NCBI RefSeq assembly: GCF_949287625.1
Contig: NZ_CASEGO010000056.1
Coordinates: forward strand, 1 to 16,632
Source: an uncultured Brachyspira sp.
GTDB lineage: Bacteria > Spirochaetota > Brachyspiria > Brachyspirales > Brachyspiraceae
Direction of reading: 5' to 3'
Length of the DNA: 16,632 bases
Shown here: in pieces, positions 6,521 to 14,950 of the stretch
Layout of the letters: each line of letters starts with the position of its first letter
Position numbering within the stretch: the first letter of the stretch is position 1
Position numbers and translations under genes: made by a program
The notes under the pieces: generated by a model
Told to the model about the DNA's origin: nothing
Seen by the model: the letters and a program-made list of their open reading frames with translations, nothing else
The model's database searches: none

Positions 6521-9232
6521 ATGGAAAAATTTAATAGTTCTTTATTTAGCAGAAGATATGAGGGCTATAACTTAGAAAAGGAAATATGCATAATTAACAG
6601 AGGCATAGTAGAAAATGATGTATATGCCCTAGATTTTCTAAGAGAAGCTAATTATACATACAGCAAAGACAGGGATTATTTCTACTCTCTCTATTCTAAA
6701 CTAGAAAAAAGCAATAACTGCGGAATATATTTAATATTAACTGCTATTCTCCTAAAAAAAGGAGATGAAAAAGCTAATATGAAAATAGCTGAAAAAAAAA
6801 TAGATTTTCTTATGCAGAAAATATACGACTCTTATTATGCTAAATATAATATAGTAGAACATTTAGGCACTCCAAATAGTATTACAGTTATTAATGATGA
6901 TATAATATATGAAGATGATAAAAGATATGAACTTATTAAAAGATTTCATGTAAAAAAATCGGCATTTGGATATTTTAGTGCTTTAAGTCCATATACTCCA
7001 TATAATTTGAAAAAAACTCCTAACACTAATGATATTTTATTCATAAAGAAATCACTTCTTACAAACTACAGAATATATTATATACTTTTATTAGCTGAAT
7101 ATTCAAAAAAAGCAAAAAGACTCCTAAATATTATATTGAAAACTAATAATTATAAAGCTTTAATATATTTAATATTAACAGAAAAAGAAGGATTTAATAT
7201 AACATATAAGGAAAGCCTTGATTATTTAAATGCATTTGATATAACTTTATCAGATATCATCATATCATATATATTTTTCTACTCTTATAATGATAGAATA
7301 TCATATTATGATTCATTTGCTGTACAAATAAAAAATAAAGAGTTTAATAATTTTTTCTACTCTCTTATAAAGAACAACAGCGACTATTTTGAAAACTTAT
7401 TTTCAAATAAAAATTTTATAAAAAGAATAACAAAAAACAGCAAAAATTTCATACCATTTTTAAATGAACTCTACAGTAAAGAAGTAAATTTTAACTCAAG
7501 TAAAGTGCTATGTTCTCTTCTTGAAAATAAATCAAAAAAAATAAGACAGGCTGCTATAAAAATCATTAACCGCAAGAAAAAAGAATCTTATGAATATTTA
7601 AAAGGTTTGGATAGTGATTTAGCAAAAGATATATTAAAAAAATGGAAAAATAAAAAGATTATTAATTCTGGTTTTAAAGATATCAATACTCTTGTAAACT
7701 TCGTTAATAAAAACTACAATAAAAAATATGAAAAAAACCTATTATGTATAGATGAGTCTATGCTCTATGGTGTTGTAAGCAAAGACACTAATCAAAATAT
7801 TCCAATCATAGTAATGAAGTATATATATATGGAATATTCAAGATTAAAAAATCCTACAAAAATAAAAGATTTGGATAAACTTATATCATATTTTGATTTT
7901 AATTCATTTGTAACTGTAATAAAAAATGTATATGAAAAATGGATTCATGAAGGTGCTGATACATCTTATAAATATGTAATGATACCATATTTAGTATATG
8001 AAAATGAATATAAAATAGATAAAGTAGTTTATAAAATAAAAGAATGGTGCGAATCTGGAAGAATATCTCTTGCTAATTATGCCATATCTGCATTAGCTTC
8101 TAATGGCAGTATTAACTCTCTTATAGTTATTGATTATATATCAAGCAACTTTAAATATTTCCAAATAAAAAACACATCAAAATTGGCATTTAAATCCGTT
8201 GCTAAAAGATTAAACATATCTGAAGATAAATTAAGCGATAAAATAATACCTGATTTTGGAATAGACTTAAACGGTACAAAAACTCTTAAAGATGACAAAT
8301 ATTCTTTTACTATATATTTAAATGAAAAATTAGATATAGATAAAATATTAGACAATAATACCAACAAATACATTAATAAATTAGATAAATACAGCAATTT
8401 AGATAAAAACCTTTTAGATGAATTTAATAGTATAAAAAATCATATAAAAATATGCTATAAATTCCAAATAAGCAGATTGTATAAAGCATTAATGACTGGA
8501 AAAAGATGGACTATCGAAGATTGGAGAGATGTTTTTGCAAAAAACTATATTATGAATATATTGGCTGATATGTTTATATGGACTCTCTACAATAAAAATA
8601 ATAAAATAGTAAAACATTTAAAATATAGCAGAAATGATAATTCATTCTATACATTGGATAATGAAAAATATAAAATAAATAAACAATATCAATTATCATT
8701 AGCAAGTCCGATAGAAATGTCTAAAGAAGATATAGAAAAATCAAAAACACTTATTTCAAAACTAAAAATTAAACAGCCTTTTAATCAAATGCAGGAAATA
8801 AAATTTCATTTTGAAGAAGGAGATATAAAAGAAAATATAATAGTAAAATATAGAAATAAAGAAGTAAAAATAAAAACTTTTAAAAGTTTAATAGATACAT
8901 TAGATATGGAATTGGATTATGAAAACTCTTATATAGTAGGATACAAAATAATAGACTATTCTATATCTATAGGAGTAAAAATAAATTTAATAGGAATGGA
9001 TAATGCCATAGAAGATAATGATATAATATTATTTGGAGATATAGTATTTTATAAAGTAGATACTAATGAAGTATTCTCATATAAAAATATTATAGACCCT
9101 ACAGCATCAAATTTAAGATATGTACACTATATAATGTTTAATATAGATAATCATATAAAAAGAAATGCAAACAAAATAAAAAAAATAGAAACTATACAAA
9201 ATAGAAACAGAAGGATAACAGACAATAAATGA
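6521..9232 (+). CDS. DUF4132-like large protein with HEAT-like helical repeats, function unknown
   Basis: The 903 residues are very rich in Lys, Asn, Ile and Tyr. No signal peptide or membrane helix is visible, so it is probably cytoplasmic. The first 600 residues look like alpha-helical repeats; one HEAT-like unit reads SKKIRQAAIKIINRKK (about 338-353). From about residue 610 to 800 I recognise the DUF4132 pattern: MTGKRWTIEDWRDVFAKN (about 655-672), ADMFIWTLY, then SLASPIEMSKEDI and IKQPFNQM (about 748-755). This matches the family layout of a basic/aromatic WxxxxWR, a short strand, LAHP-like and QPFxQ motifs. DUF4132 proteins (E. coli MolR/YehI relatives) have no established biochemical role. 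The WGR domain that often accompanies them is not evident. The start follows a weak AAGAG. The TGA overlaps the ATG of the next gene by 4 nt, so translation is coupled. The domain assignment is from pattern memory. Confidence 0.75.
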   Translation: MEKFNSSLFSRRYEGYNLEKEICIINRGIVENDVYALDFLREANYTYSKDRDYFYSLYSKLEKSNNCGIYLILTAILLKKGDEKANMKIAEKKIDFLMQKIYDSYYAKYNIVEHLGTPNSITVINDDIIYEDDKRYELIKRFHVKKSAFGYFSALSPYTPYNLKKTPNTNDILFIKKSLLTNYRIYYILLLAEYSKKAKRLLNIILKTNNYKALIYLILTEKEGFNITYKESLDYLNAFDITLSDIIISYIFFYSYNDRISYYDSFAVQIKNKEFNNFFYSLIKNNSDYFENLFSNKNFIKRITKNSKNFIPFLNELYSKEVNFNSSKVLCSLLENKSKKIRQAAIKIINRKKKESYEYLKGLDSDLAKDILKKWKNKKIINSGFKDINTLVNFVNKNYNKKYEKNLLCIDESMLYGVVSKDTNQNIPIIVMKYIYMEYSRLKNPTKIKDLDKLISYFDFNSFVTVIKNVYEKWIHEGADTSYKYVMIPYLVYENEYKIDKVVYKIKEWCESGRISLANYAISALASNGSINSLIVIDYISSNFKYFQIKNTSKLAFKSVAKRLNISEDKLSDKIIPDFGIDLNGTKTLKDDKYSFTIYLNEKLDIDKILDNNTNKYINKLDKYSNLDKNLLDEFNSIKNHIKICYKFQISRLYKALMTGKRWTIEDWRDVFAKNYIMNILADMFIWTLYNKNNKIVKHLKYSRNDNSFYTLDNEKYKINKQYQLSLASPIEMSKEDIEKSKTLISKLKIKQPFNQMQEIKFHFEEGDIKENIIVKYRNKEVKIKTFKSLIDTLDMELDYENSYIVGYKIIDYSISIGVKINLIGMDNAIEDNDIILFGDIVFYKVDTNEVFSYKNIIDPTASNLRYVHYIMFNIDNHIKRNANKIKKIETIQNRNRRITDNK

Positions 9233-9951
9233 AAGCGATTATAGTACTTCCAACATACAATGAAAAAGATAATATAGAAAAAATGATAAACACCGTATTA
9301 AATCTGCCTGAATACATAGAGCTATTAGTTGTAGATGATAATAGTCCTGATGGAACTGCAAGTATTGTAGAAAAGTATTTAAATAATGAGAGAGTTCATC
9401 TATTAAAAAGAGAAAAAAAAGAAGGATTAGGACCTGCATATATTGCTGGATTCAAGCATTCATTTCAATATAATCCAGACTATATAATAGAAATGGATGC
9501 TGACTTTTCTCATGATCCTAATTTTGTAATTAAATTTATAGAAAGAATGGAAGAAGAAAAACTTGATTTGGTTATAGGATCAAGATACTGCAATGGAATA
9601 AGTGTTGTAAATTGGCCTTTAAGAAGACTATTTTTATCATATTATGGAAATAGATATGCTTCATTTATATTAGGTTCAAAGATTATGGATATAACAGGCG
9701 GATTTAAATGTTTTAAGGCTTCAGTATTAAAGAAAATGAATTTTGATAATATTCTTTCTGCAGGGTATTCTTTTCAAATAGAGATGAACTATTCTTTTGA
9801 AAGCAACGGATACAAAGTAAAAGAAGAGCCTATTATATTTTATGAAAGAAGAAGCGGGCAATCTAAAATGTCAAAAAATATTATAGCTGAAGCATTATTT
9901 AGGGTTGTGCGTTTGAGATTCAGAAATAAAAAGAAATATTTTAATGGATAG
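9229..9951 (+). CDS. Polyprenol-phosphate mannose synthase-like glycosyltransferase (GT2)
   Basis: At 240 residues this matches the single-domain, DPM1/Ppm1-like enzymes that transfer a sugar, usually mannose from GDP-mannose, to a polyprenyl phosphate. It has no membrane segments. Visible motifs are LPTYNEKDNIEKMI (7-20), VVDDNSPDGT (34-43), the metal-binding DAD at 90-92 followed by FSHDP, VIGSRY (115-120), ITGGFKCF (155-162) and a basic RRSGQSKM near the C-terminus. All are in the usual order and spacing. Its ATG lies inside the end of the upstream DUF4132-like gene (ATGA), and the next gene begins 5 nt after its stop. This is tight operon packing. The product could supply a lipid-linked sugar for protein or envelope glycosylation. 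The donor sugar cannot be read from sequence, so undecaprenyl-phosphate glucose or another sugar remains possible. Confidence 0.88.
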   Translation: MKAIIVLPTYNEKDNIEKMINTVLNLPEYIELLVVDDNSPDGTASIVEKYLNNERVHLLKREKKEGLGPAYIAGFKHSFQYNPDYIIEMDADFSHDPNFVIKFIERMEEEKLDLVIGSRYCNGISVVNWPLRRLFLSYYGNRYASFILGSKIMDITGGFKCFKASVLKKMNFDNILSAGYSFQIEMNYSFESNGYKVKEEPIIFYERRSGQSKMSKNIIAEALFRVVRLRFRNKKKYFNG

Positions 9952-9956
9952 TTAAA

Positions 9957-10943
9957 ATGAAAAAGATAATATATATTATTTTTTATCTAGTTTTCATTAT
10001 TTCATGTAATTCAAATGAAGTTAAAGAATTTGAAAAAGAAAATACAGAAAATAATTTTATAAAGATAAAGGTAGGTTACATATCGGATTTTGCAGGAGCT
10101 TCTGCAATTGCGATAGCAAAAAAGAAAGGATTTTTTGAAGAAGAAAATTTGGATGCGCAGTTATTTCAATTTTATAATGGTCATTCTGCTATATTATCAA
10201 TAATTTCTAAAGAGATAGATTTTTCATATATAGGACATGCAGCTCATAATTTAATCATAAACGGAAAAGCACAAATTTTAGTTCCAAATTCGATAAGTAA
10301 AAGCGAAAAAATAATAGTAAATAAAGATTCTAATATTAATAGTATTTCAGATTTAAAAGGAAAGAATGTAGCAGCTCATTTCGGAACATCAGGCGAAATT
10401 ATGCTTTATATGTCATTCAAAAAAGCAGGATTAAATAAAAAAGATGTTAATCTTATGAATATAAACATAACAAATTTGGAAAACTATCTAATAAATGGAA
10501 AAGCTGATGCTATATCTACTTGGCTGTATCTTACAAACGATTATAAGGTGCTGGCTTATATTACAAACTATTCAGATGATATTATATTAACAAGCAGCTT
10601 TGTATCTAGTTTAGAATATATTAATAAATATCCGCAAATAGCAGAAAAATTTTCAAGAGCAATATTAAAAGCAATGGATTATAGAAAATACAATATAAAT
10701 GAAGCCGCTGAATTAACAGCAGAACTTATAGGAAATAAAGCAGATGATGTAAAAAAAGAAATAGACAGCGGTATATGGTTTTCATCATCAGATATAGAAA
10801 ATGCTTTAAAATCAGACGATATATTAAGATGGTATGAAGCTCAAGAGCAGGTATTTTTATATTATGATACAATAAAAGAAGCCGTACCAGTAACAAATTA
10901 TATACAATTAGAAATGCTTAAAAATATAGTAAACAACTTGTAA
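9957..10943 (+). CDS. SsuA/TauA/NMT1-like ABC substrate-binding lipoprotein, divergent copy 1
   Basis: Solute-binding lipoprotein of the sulfonate/nitrate/taurine or thiamine-precursor (NMT1-like) group. A lipoprotein signal ends in the lipobox FIISC (C17). A mature domain follows with VGYISDFAGASAIAIAKKKG, EIDFSYIGHAAHN, SDLKGKNVAAHFGTSGE and the conserved end VTNYIQLE. It is a close paralogue of the next gene; both are 328 residues. It differs at the ligand-binding loop, where the downstream copy has TWEPYTTHISGSDYK and this copy has TWLYLTNDYK. It has lost the Glu-Pro and four residues there (W189 onwards). It starts 5 nt after the glycosyltransferase stop with little Shine-Dalgarno, so it is probably coupled. 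No permease or ATPase gene is nearby. The ligand is unknown and may differ from that of copy 2, or binding may be lost. Confidence 0.88.
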   Translation: MKKIIYIIFYLVFIISCNSNEVKEFEKENTENNFIKIKVGYISDFAGASAIAIAKKKGFFEEENLDAQLFQFYNGHSAILSIISKEIDFSYIGHAAHNLIINGKAQILVPNSISKSEKIIVNKDSNINSISDLKGKNVAAHFGTSGEIMLYMSFKKAGLNKKDVNLMNINITNLENYLINGKADAISTWLYLTNDYKVLAYITNYSDDIILTSSFVSSLEYINKYPQIAEKFSRAILKAMDYRKYNINEAAELTAELIGNKADDVKKEIDSGIWFSSSDIENALKSDDILRWYEAQEQVFLYYDTIKEAVPVTNYIQLEMLKNIVNNL

Positions 10944-10958
10944 TTTAAGGAAGATTTT

Positions 10959-11945
10959 ATGAAGAAAATAATTTATATTCTTTTTATGATAATCAGCATC
11001 ATATCATGCTCTAATAAAGAAGAGAAAGAAGAGAAAGTTCAAAAAACAAAAATAAGAGTAGGATATTTATATGAATTTGCTGGGGCTTCTGCTGTTGCTG
11101 TAGCTAAAGAAAAAGGTTTTTTTGAAGAAGAAAATTTAGATGCTGAATTATATGAATTTTTTAACGGACATGCGGCTATTTTGTCTATGATATCAGAAGA
11201 GATTGACTTTGCATACATAGGACATGCGGCTCATAATCTAATAATAGACGGGAAAGCACAAATTTTAATACCGAATGGAATAAGCAAGGGTGAAAAAATA
11301 ATAACAGCTAAATCTAATAATATAAATACAATCTCAGATTTAAAAGGAAAAACTGTAGCTACCCATTTTGGTACATCTGGAGAAGCTATGCTGCTTGTAG
11401 CTTTAGAAAATGCAGGACTTACAAAAAAAGATATTAATTTATTAAATGTTAATATCACCAATTTGGAGAATACTCTTATAAATAGAGAAGCTGATGTTAT
11501 ATCTACTTGGGAGCCTTATACAACACATATAAGCGGCAGTGATTATAAAATGCTTGCTGATATTACTAATTATTCTGATAAAATTATATTAACAAGCAGT
11601 TTTGTATCTACTTTGGAATATATCAATAATCATAGGGAAACAGTATCTAAATTTTCAAGAGCAATATTAAAAGCAATGGATTATAGAAAGGATCATATAG
11701 ATGAAGCTGTAGAGTTTGTATCAAAACTTAATGGAAACAGTATATATGCAATAAAAGAAGAAATAGATACTGGAATATGGTTTTCATCATCGGATATAAG
11801 TAATGCCTGCGAATCAGGTGATATATTAAAATGGTATGAAACCCAGCAGAAAGTATTTTTAAACTCACAAATAATTGATAAAGATGTACCAGTTACAAAT
11901 TATATACAATTAGAACTATTAAGAAGCATATTAAATACTTTATAA
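10959..11945 (+). CDS. SsuA/TauA/NMT1-like ABC substrate-binding lipoprotein, copy 2
   Basis: Tandem paralogue of the preceding gene, with its own lipoprotein signal ending in SIISC (C17). This copy keeps the WEPY motif (W184-Y187) that lines the ligand cleft in the SsuA/TauA/NrtA group. It also shares RVGYLYEFAGASAVAVAKEKG, EIDFAYIGHAAHN, SDLKGKTVATHFGTSGE and VTNYIQLE with copy 1. A good Shine-Dalgarno (AAGGAAG) lies 15 nt after the previous stop, so it is translated independently within the same operon. Likely ligands are a small organic anion, an alkanesulfonate or a pyrimidine-type molecule; the sequence does not decide. The importer's membrane and ATPase subunits are not in the window. 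Its stop codon overlaps the end of the convergent aroA by 6 bp. Confidence 0.9.
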   Translation: MKKIIYILFMIISIISCSNKEEKEEKVQKTKIRVGYLYEFAGASAVAVAKEKGFFEEENLDAELYEFFNGHAAILSMISEEIDFAYIGHAAHNLIIDGKAQILIPNGISKGEKIITAKSNNINTISDLKGKTVATHFGTSGEAMLLVALENAGLTKKDINLLNVNITNLENTLINREADVISTWEPYTTHISGSDYKMLADITNYSDKIILTSSFVSTLEYINNHRETVSKFSRAILKAMDYRKDHIDEAVEFVSKLNGNSIYAIKEEIDTGIWFSSSDISNACESGDILKWYETQQKVFLNSQIIDKDVPVTNYIQLELLRSILNTL

Positions 11946-13202
11946 TACCATATTAACACCAATACTTCTAAACTGCTCTATAAAGTTAAAAGATGATTTA
12001 TTAATAGACTGAGCATCATCTATTGTGATAGGATTATCTGAAACTATAGAAGCAACCGCAAGAGACATAGCTATTCTATGATCATTATGAGAAGTTGTTT
12101 TTCCGCCTCCCAATTTTTCTATTCCCTCTATAAAAATCTCATTTTCTGTAACTTCTATTTTTGCCCCTATTTTACTAAAGCTGTCTTTAAGATCATTTAT
12201 TCTGTCGCTTTCTTTGTATCTCAATCTTGAAGCATTGTACAATTTTGTTCTTCCCTTTGCTGTAGAAGCAAGAGATGTTATTATAGGAGCTAAATCTGGA
12301 ATATTTGCAATATCTATATCCATAGCATTAAGCCTGTTTGCCTTTTTTATAGTTATAGAATTATCATCATTATAAATTATAGGTGCTCCCATAAACTTAA
12401 GTATATTAAGTATTTCTTTATCACCCTGTATAGAATATTTATTAAGTCCATACAAAGTAATCTCCCCTCCTAAAGCACCAGCAGCAGCAAAAAAAGCAGC
12501 ATGCGACCAATCAGATTCTACTTCATAATCAGTAAGAGAATATTCCTGATTACCGTATACTTCTATTACATCGTTTCCTTTTCTCAAAGTTTCTATATTA
12601 GCATGTTTAAGCGTCTTTAATGTCATCATAACATAAGGTGCAGATTCAAGTTCTCCTTCTATTATAATCTTTGAATCTCCTTCCAATAAAGGCAAAGCAA
12701 ATAAAAGTCCGCTTACAAATTGACTGCTAACATTACCAGCAACTTTAAACTCACCGCTTTTTAATTTGCCAGATACTTTAAGAGAATCCTCATTAATAGA
12801 AAACTCTAGTCCCTGTTCTTTCCATATATTTTTATATACTTCCATAGGTCTTGAAAATAACTTTTTAGATCCGACAAAAGTGCAGTTAAGTCCAAGTGCG
12901 GATACAATAGGAATTAAAAGCCTCAAACTAGTACCTGATTCTTTTACATCTATAGTTAATTCTTTTTTATATTCTTTTTTAGGAACAACTTTAAGTCCGT
13001 CATCAATAAGTTCTAAATCTGCAAAATTAGAAACAGCCTCTTTAGTAACTTCTATATCGATACTTACATTATCAATCCAAGGTTTTATAATATTAGGACT
13101 TTTAGATAAAGCAGAAGCTATTAAAGCTCTATGTGCATCACTTTTACTCATTTGAATATAAACAGAACCAAAAATTTCTGAAGGTTTAATAGTTAAAGGC
13201 AT
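11940..13202 (-). CDS. aroA: 3-phosphoshikimate 1-carboxyvinyltransferase (EPSP synthase)
   Basis: Sixth step of the shikimate pathway: shikimate-3-phosphate plus phosphoenolpyruvate gives EPSP. Motifs are IKPSEIFGSV at the N-terminus, SKSDAHRALIASAL, ESGTSLRLLIP (phosphoenolpyruvate loop), SSQFVSGLLFALPLL, RLRYKESDRI and HNDHRIAMSLAV, in normal order. I place the start at the ATG at 13202, giving 420 residues. It begins MPLTIKPSE as homologues do and follows AGGAG (13211-13215) by 8 nt. A longer frame opening with TTG at 13223 would put that ribosome binding site inside the coding region and is unlikely. The gene begins 24 nt after the ftsY stop, so the two form an operon. ESGTSLR in place of the E. 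coli-type GNAGTAMR loop resembles clostridial enzymes, which may matter for inhibitor sensitivity, though this is inference. Confidence 0.95.
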   Translation of the reverse strand: MPLTIKPSEIFGSVYIQMSKSDAHRALIASALSKSPNIIKPWIDNVSIDIEVTKEAVSNFADLELIDDGLKVVPKKEYKKELTIDVKESGTSLRLLIPIVSALGLNCTFVGSKKLFSRPMEVYKNIWKEQGLEFSINEDSLKVSGKLKSGEFKVAGNVSSQFVSGLLFALPLLEGDSKIIIEGELESAPYVMMTLKTLKHANIETLRKGNDVIEVYGNQEYSLTDYEVESDWSHAAFFAAAGALGGEITLYGLNKYSIQGDKEILNILKFMGAPIIYNDDNSITIKKANRLNAMDIDIANIPDLAPIITSLASTAKGRTKLYNASRLRYKESDRINDLKDSFSKIGAKIEVTENEIFIEGIEKLGGGKTTSHNDHRIAMSLAVASIVSDNPITIDDAQSINKSSFNFIEQFRSIGVNMVL

Positions 13203-13226
13203 AACAATAACTCCTAAATACAACTT

Positions 13227-14186
13227 TTACTGCAATATAGAATCTACAAAACTTTCAGCATCAAATTCCTTAAAGTCATCAACCTTTTCCCCAAATCCTC
13301 CATAGTATATAGGAAGAGCTAAATAATGAGCTATACTTATTGCAACTCCGCCTTTAGCAGTGCTGTCTAATTTTGAAACTATAGCACCCTGTATATTTAA
13401 AGCATTTGTAAAAACTTTAGCCTGTTCTATTCCATTATGTCCTACATTAGCATCCAATACCAAGATAGGTATAAAATTAAATTCACTGAATCTTTCAGTG
13501 GCTATCTTTTTCATTTTCTCAAGCTGTCTTACCAAATTTTCCTGATTATGAAATCTTCCAGCTGTATCAACTATTACAATATCAGCATCTGCAGCCTTAG
13601 CTTTATCCAATGCTGAGAATAATACACTTGCAGGATCTCCAGCCTGCTGACCTTTTACTATTGTAACAGAAAGCCTATTAGCCCACTCTTCTAACTGTTC
13701 TATTGCTGCTGCTCTGAATGTATCCGCTGCTGCTAATATTACTTTATGATCTTTCTTTAAGATATTGGCTAATTTTGCTATTGATGTAGTTTTACCAACA
13801 CCATTTACTCCAACTATAAAAAGTATATTTTTATCTTTTAATTCTATTTTTTTGGATATAAACTTTGATATTAAAATTTCTCTTAAATATTTTTTTGCTT
13901 CTGAAGGATCCTTTATATTTTCTTTTTCTATAGCCTCTCTTAATTTTGAAATAATATCTTTTGTAGTTTCTACTCCAGCATCGGCCGTTATCAATGTATT
14001 TTCCAAACTGGCAAAAAACTCATCGTTAATAGATGAAGTATTAAAAATTGATGATAATGAAAATTTGCTTTTGGCACTGGTTAAAGACACTTTAGGTTTG
14101 CTTTTAGATTTTTTCATTAAAACTAAAAGTATGATAAGTATAACTATAACAGCACATGCTATTATTATAATATTCATAGATGACAT
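13227..14186 (-). CDS. ftsY: Signal recognition particle receptor FtsY
   Basis: SRP GTPase that docks ribosome-nascent-chain complexes at the membrane. Residues 5-24 form a clear N-terminal transmembrane anchor (IIIIACAVIVILIILLVL) followed by Lys. This is a membrane-anchored form with a short linker, unlike the long acidic A domain of E. coli. The NG domain shows the P-loop GVNGVGKTT (126-134), DTFRAAAIEQL (155-165), DTAGRFHNQ (207-215), SKLDSTAKGG (271-280) and the closing GEKVDDFKEF (299-308). The ATG follows GGAG by 8 nt, and TTGAAA/TATAAT promoter boxes lie upstream. aroA follows in the same transcript. The assignment is secure: Ffh would lack the anchor and carry a C-terminal M domain. 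Confidence 0.96.
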   Translation of the reverse strand: MSSMNIIIIACAVIVILIILLVLMKKSKSKPKVSLTSAKSKFSLSSIFNTSSINDEFFASLENTLITADAGVETTKDIISKLREAIEKENIKDPSEAKKYLREILISKFISKKIELKDKNILFIVGVNGVGKTTSIAKLANILKKDHKVILAAADTFRAAAIEQLEEWANRLSVTIVKGQQAGDPASVLFSALDKAKAADADIVIVDTAGRFHNQENLVRQLEKMKKIATERFSEFNFIPILVLDANVGHNGIEQAKVFTNALNIQGAIVSKLDSTAKGGVAISIAHYLALPIYYGGFGEKVDDFKEFDAESFVDSILQ

Positions 14187-14218
14187 TTATTTCTCCAATT
14201 AAAAAAATTATTGAAAAT

Positions 14219-14246
14219 ATTATATAAGCTATTAATATTTTTTCAA
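14219..14246 (-). promoter_or_regulatory. Sigma-70-type promoter of ftsY-aroA
   Basis: Reading the minus strand, TTGAAA (14241-14246) and TATAAT (14219-14224) are separated by 16 nt. The -10 box is about 32 nt upstream of the ftsY ATG. Confidence 0.65.
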
Positions 14247-14268
14247 GTTATAAATTGTTATATAATAT

Positions 14269-14306
14269 AAAAAAAGCATCGATAATAAAAATTATTATCA
14301 ATGCTT
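14269..14306 (-). terminator. Rho-independent terminator of the rubrerythrin gene
   Basis: On the minus strand, AAGCAT-type arms (14274-14279 with 14301-14306) and GATAATA-type arms (14281-14287 with 14293-14299) form a 13-bp stem with one C/A mismatch and a 5-nt loop. Seven Ts follow (complement of 14269-14275). It lies 36 nt past the rubrerythrin stop, just upstream of the ftsY promoter, and separates the two units. Confidence 0.8.
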
Positions 14307-14341
14307 CTTTTGCCTCTTTTATAATAAATTTATACTTTTAA

Positions 14342-14950
14342 TTAATTAAAAACTTGAAAAGAACTAGCTGTAGCATTACATAAAGGACATTTGCTAGGAG
14401 CACTTCCTGCTTCTATATATCCGCAAACTGGGCATAGATAATATCCTTCAGGTAAAGTTTTATTAGCATTTAAATCCTGCATAGTTTTAGTATATAAGCT
14501 AGCATGAGTTTTTTCTACAGCACCTGTTCTGTTCATTAAATCAGCAACATTTTTATTTTTTTCAGCAGAAGCTACTTTACTGAATGCAGGGTACATTTTT
14601 GTATATTCATAAGTTTCGCCAGCTATACCGCTTTTTAAATTATCAACATCAGAAGAAGTTTTTACAGCATTAATTGTAGCTTTTAAAGGAGTTGATGATA
14701 ATTTAGAAGAAATAGCAATCTCATTTAAAAGTTTAGCATGTATAGCTTCAGCTGCAGAAGCTGCTCTAAACATAGCTGCTACGCTTTTATTTTTTGCTAC
14801 TTTAGCATATTCAGCATAAGAAGCAGAAGCATTCATTTCACCATTATATGATTGTGATAAACCGTCCAATGTAGATTTAGCTGTTTGTCCGTATACAAAA
14901 CTAGCAAAAACAAATGATAATAATAAAAATAAACTAATTTTTTTAATCAT
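14342..14950 (-). CDS. Rubrerythrin with a Sec signal peptide (exported)
   Basis: Rubrerythrins are non-haem diiron peroxidases that reduce hydrogen peroxide using electrons from a C-terminal rubredoxin centre. All expected ligands are present: E38, E68/H71 (EAIH), E112/E115 (GETYEY) and E146/H149 (EKTH) for the diiron site. C173/C176 (CPVC) and C188/C191 (CPLC) form the rubredoxin site. Unusually, the protein begins with a signal peptide: MIKK, a hydrophobic core, then SFVYG-Q with a likely cleavage after G21. No lipobox cysteine is present. The mature protein would be periplasmic, whereas most rubrerythrins are cytoplasmic. AAAAGGAA precedes the ATG. The gene is a single unit bounded by its own terminator and a 5' spacer holding a palindrome. 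How electrons would reach it in the periplasm is not evident from neighbours. Confidence 0.92.
   Translation of the reverse strand: MIKKISLFLLLSFVFASFVYGQTAKSTLDGLSQSYNGEMNASASYAEYAKVAKNKSVAAMFRAASAAEAIHAKLLNEIAISSKLSSTPLKATINAVKTSSDVDNLKSGIAGETYEYTKMYPAFSKVASAEKNKNVADLMNRTGAVEKTHASLYTKTMQDLNANKTLPEGYYLCPVCGYIEAGSAPSKCPLCNATASSFQVFN

Noticed and set aside
12766..13155. Open frame of 129 codons antisense to aroA
   Set aside because: Shadow of a conserved gene; no ribosome binding site or recognisable domain.
13765..14202. Open frame of 145 codons antisense to ftsY
   Set aside because: Hydrophobic Phe/Ile-rich translation is the usual complement of an A+T-rich Lys/Asp-rich gene; the FtsY GTPase motifs lie on the other strand.
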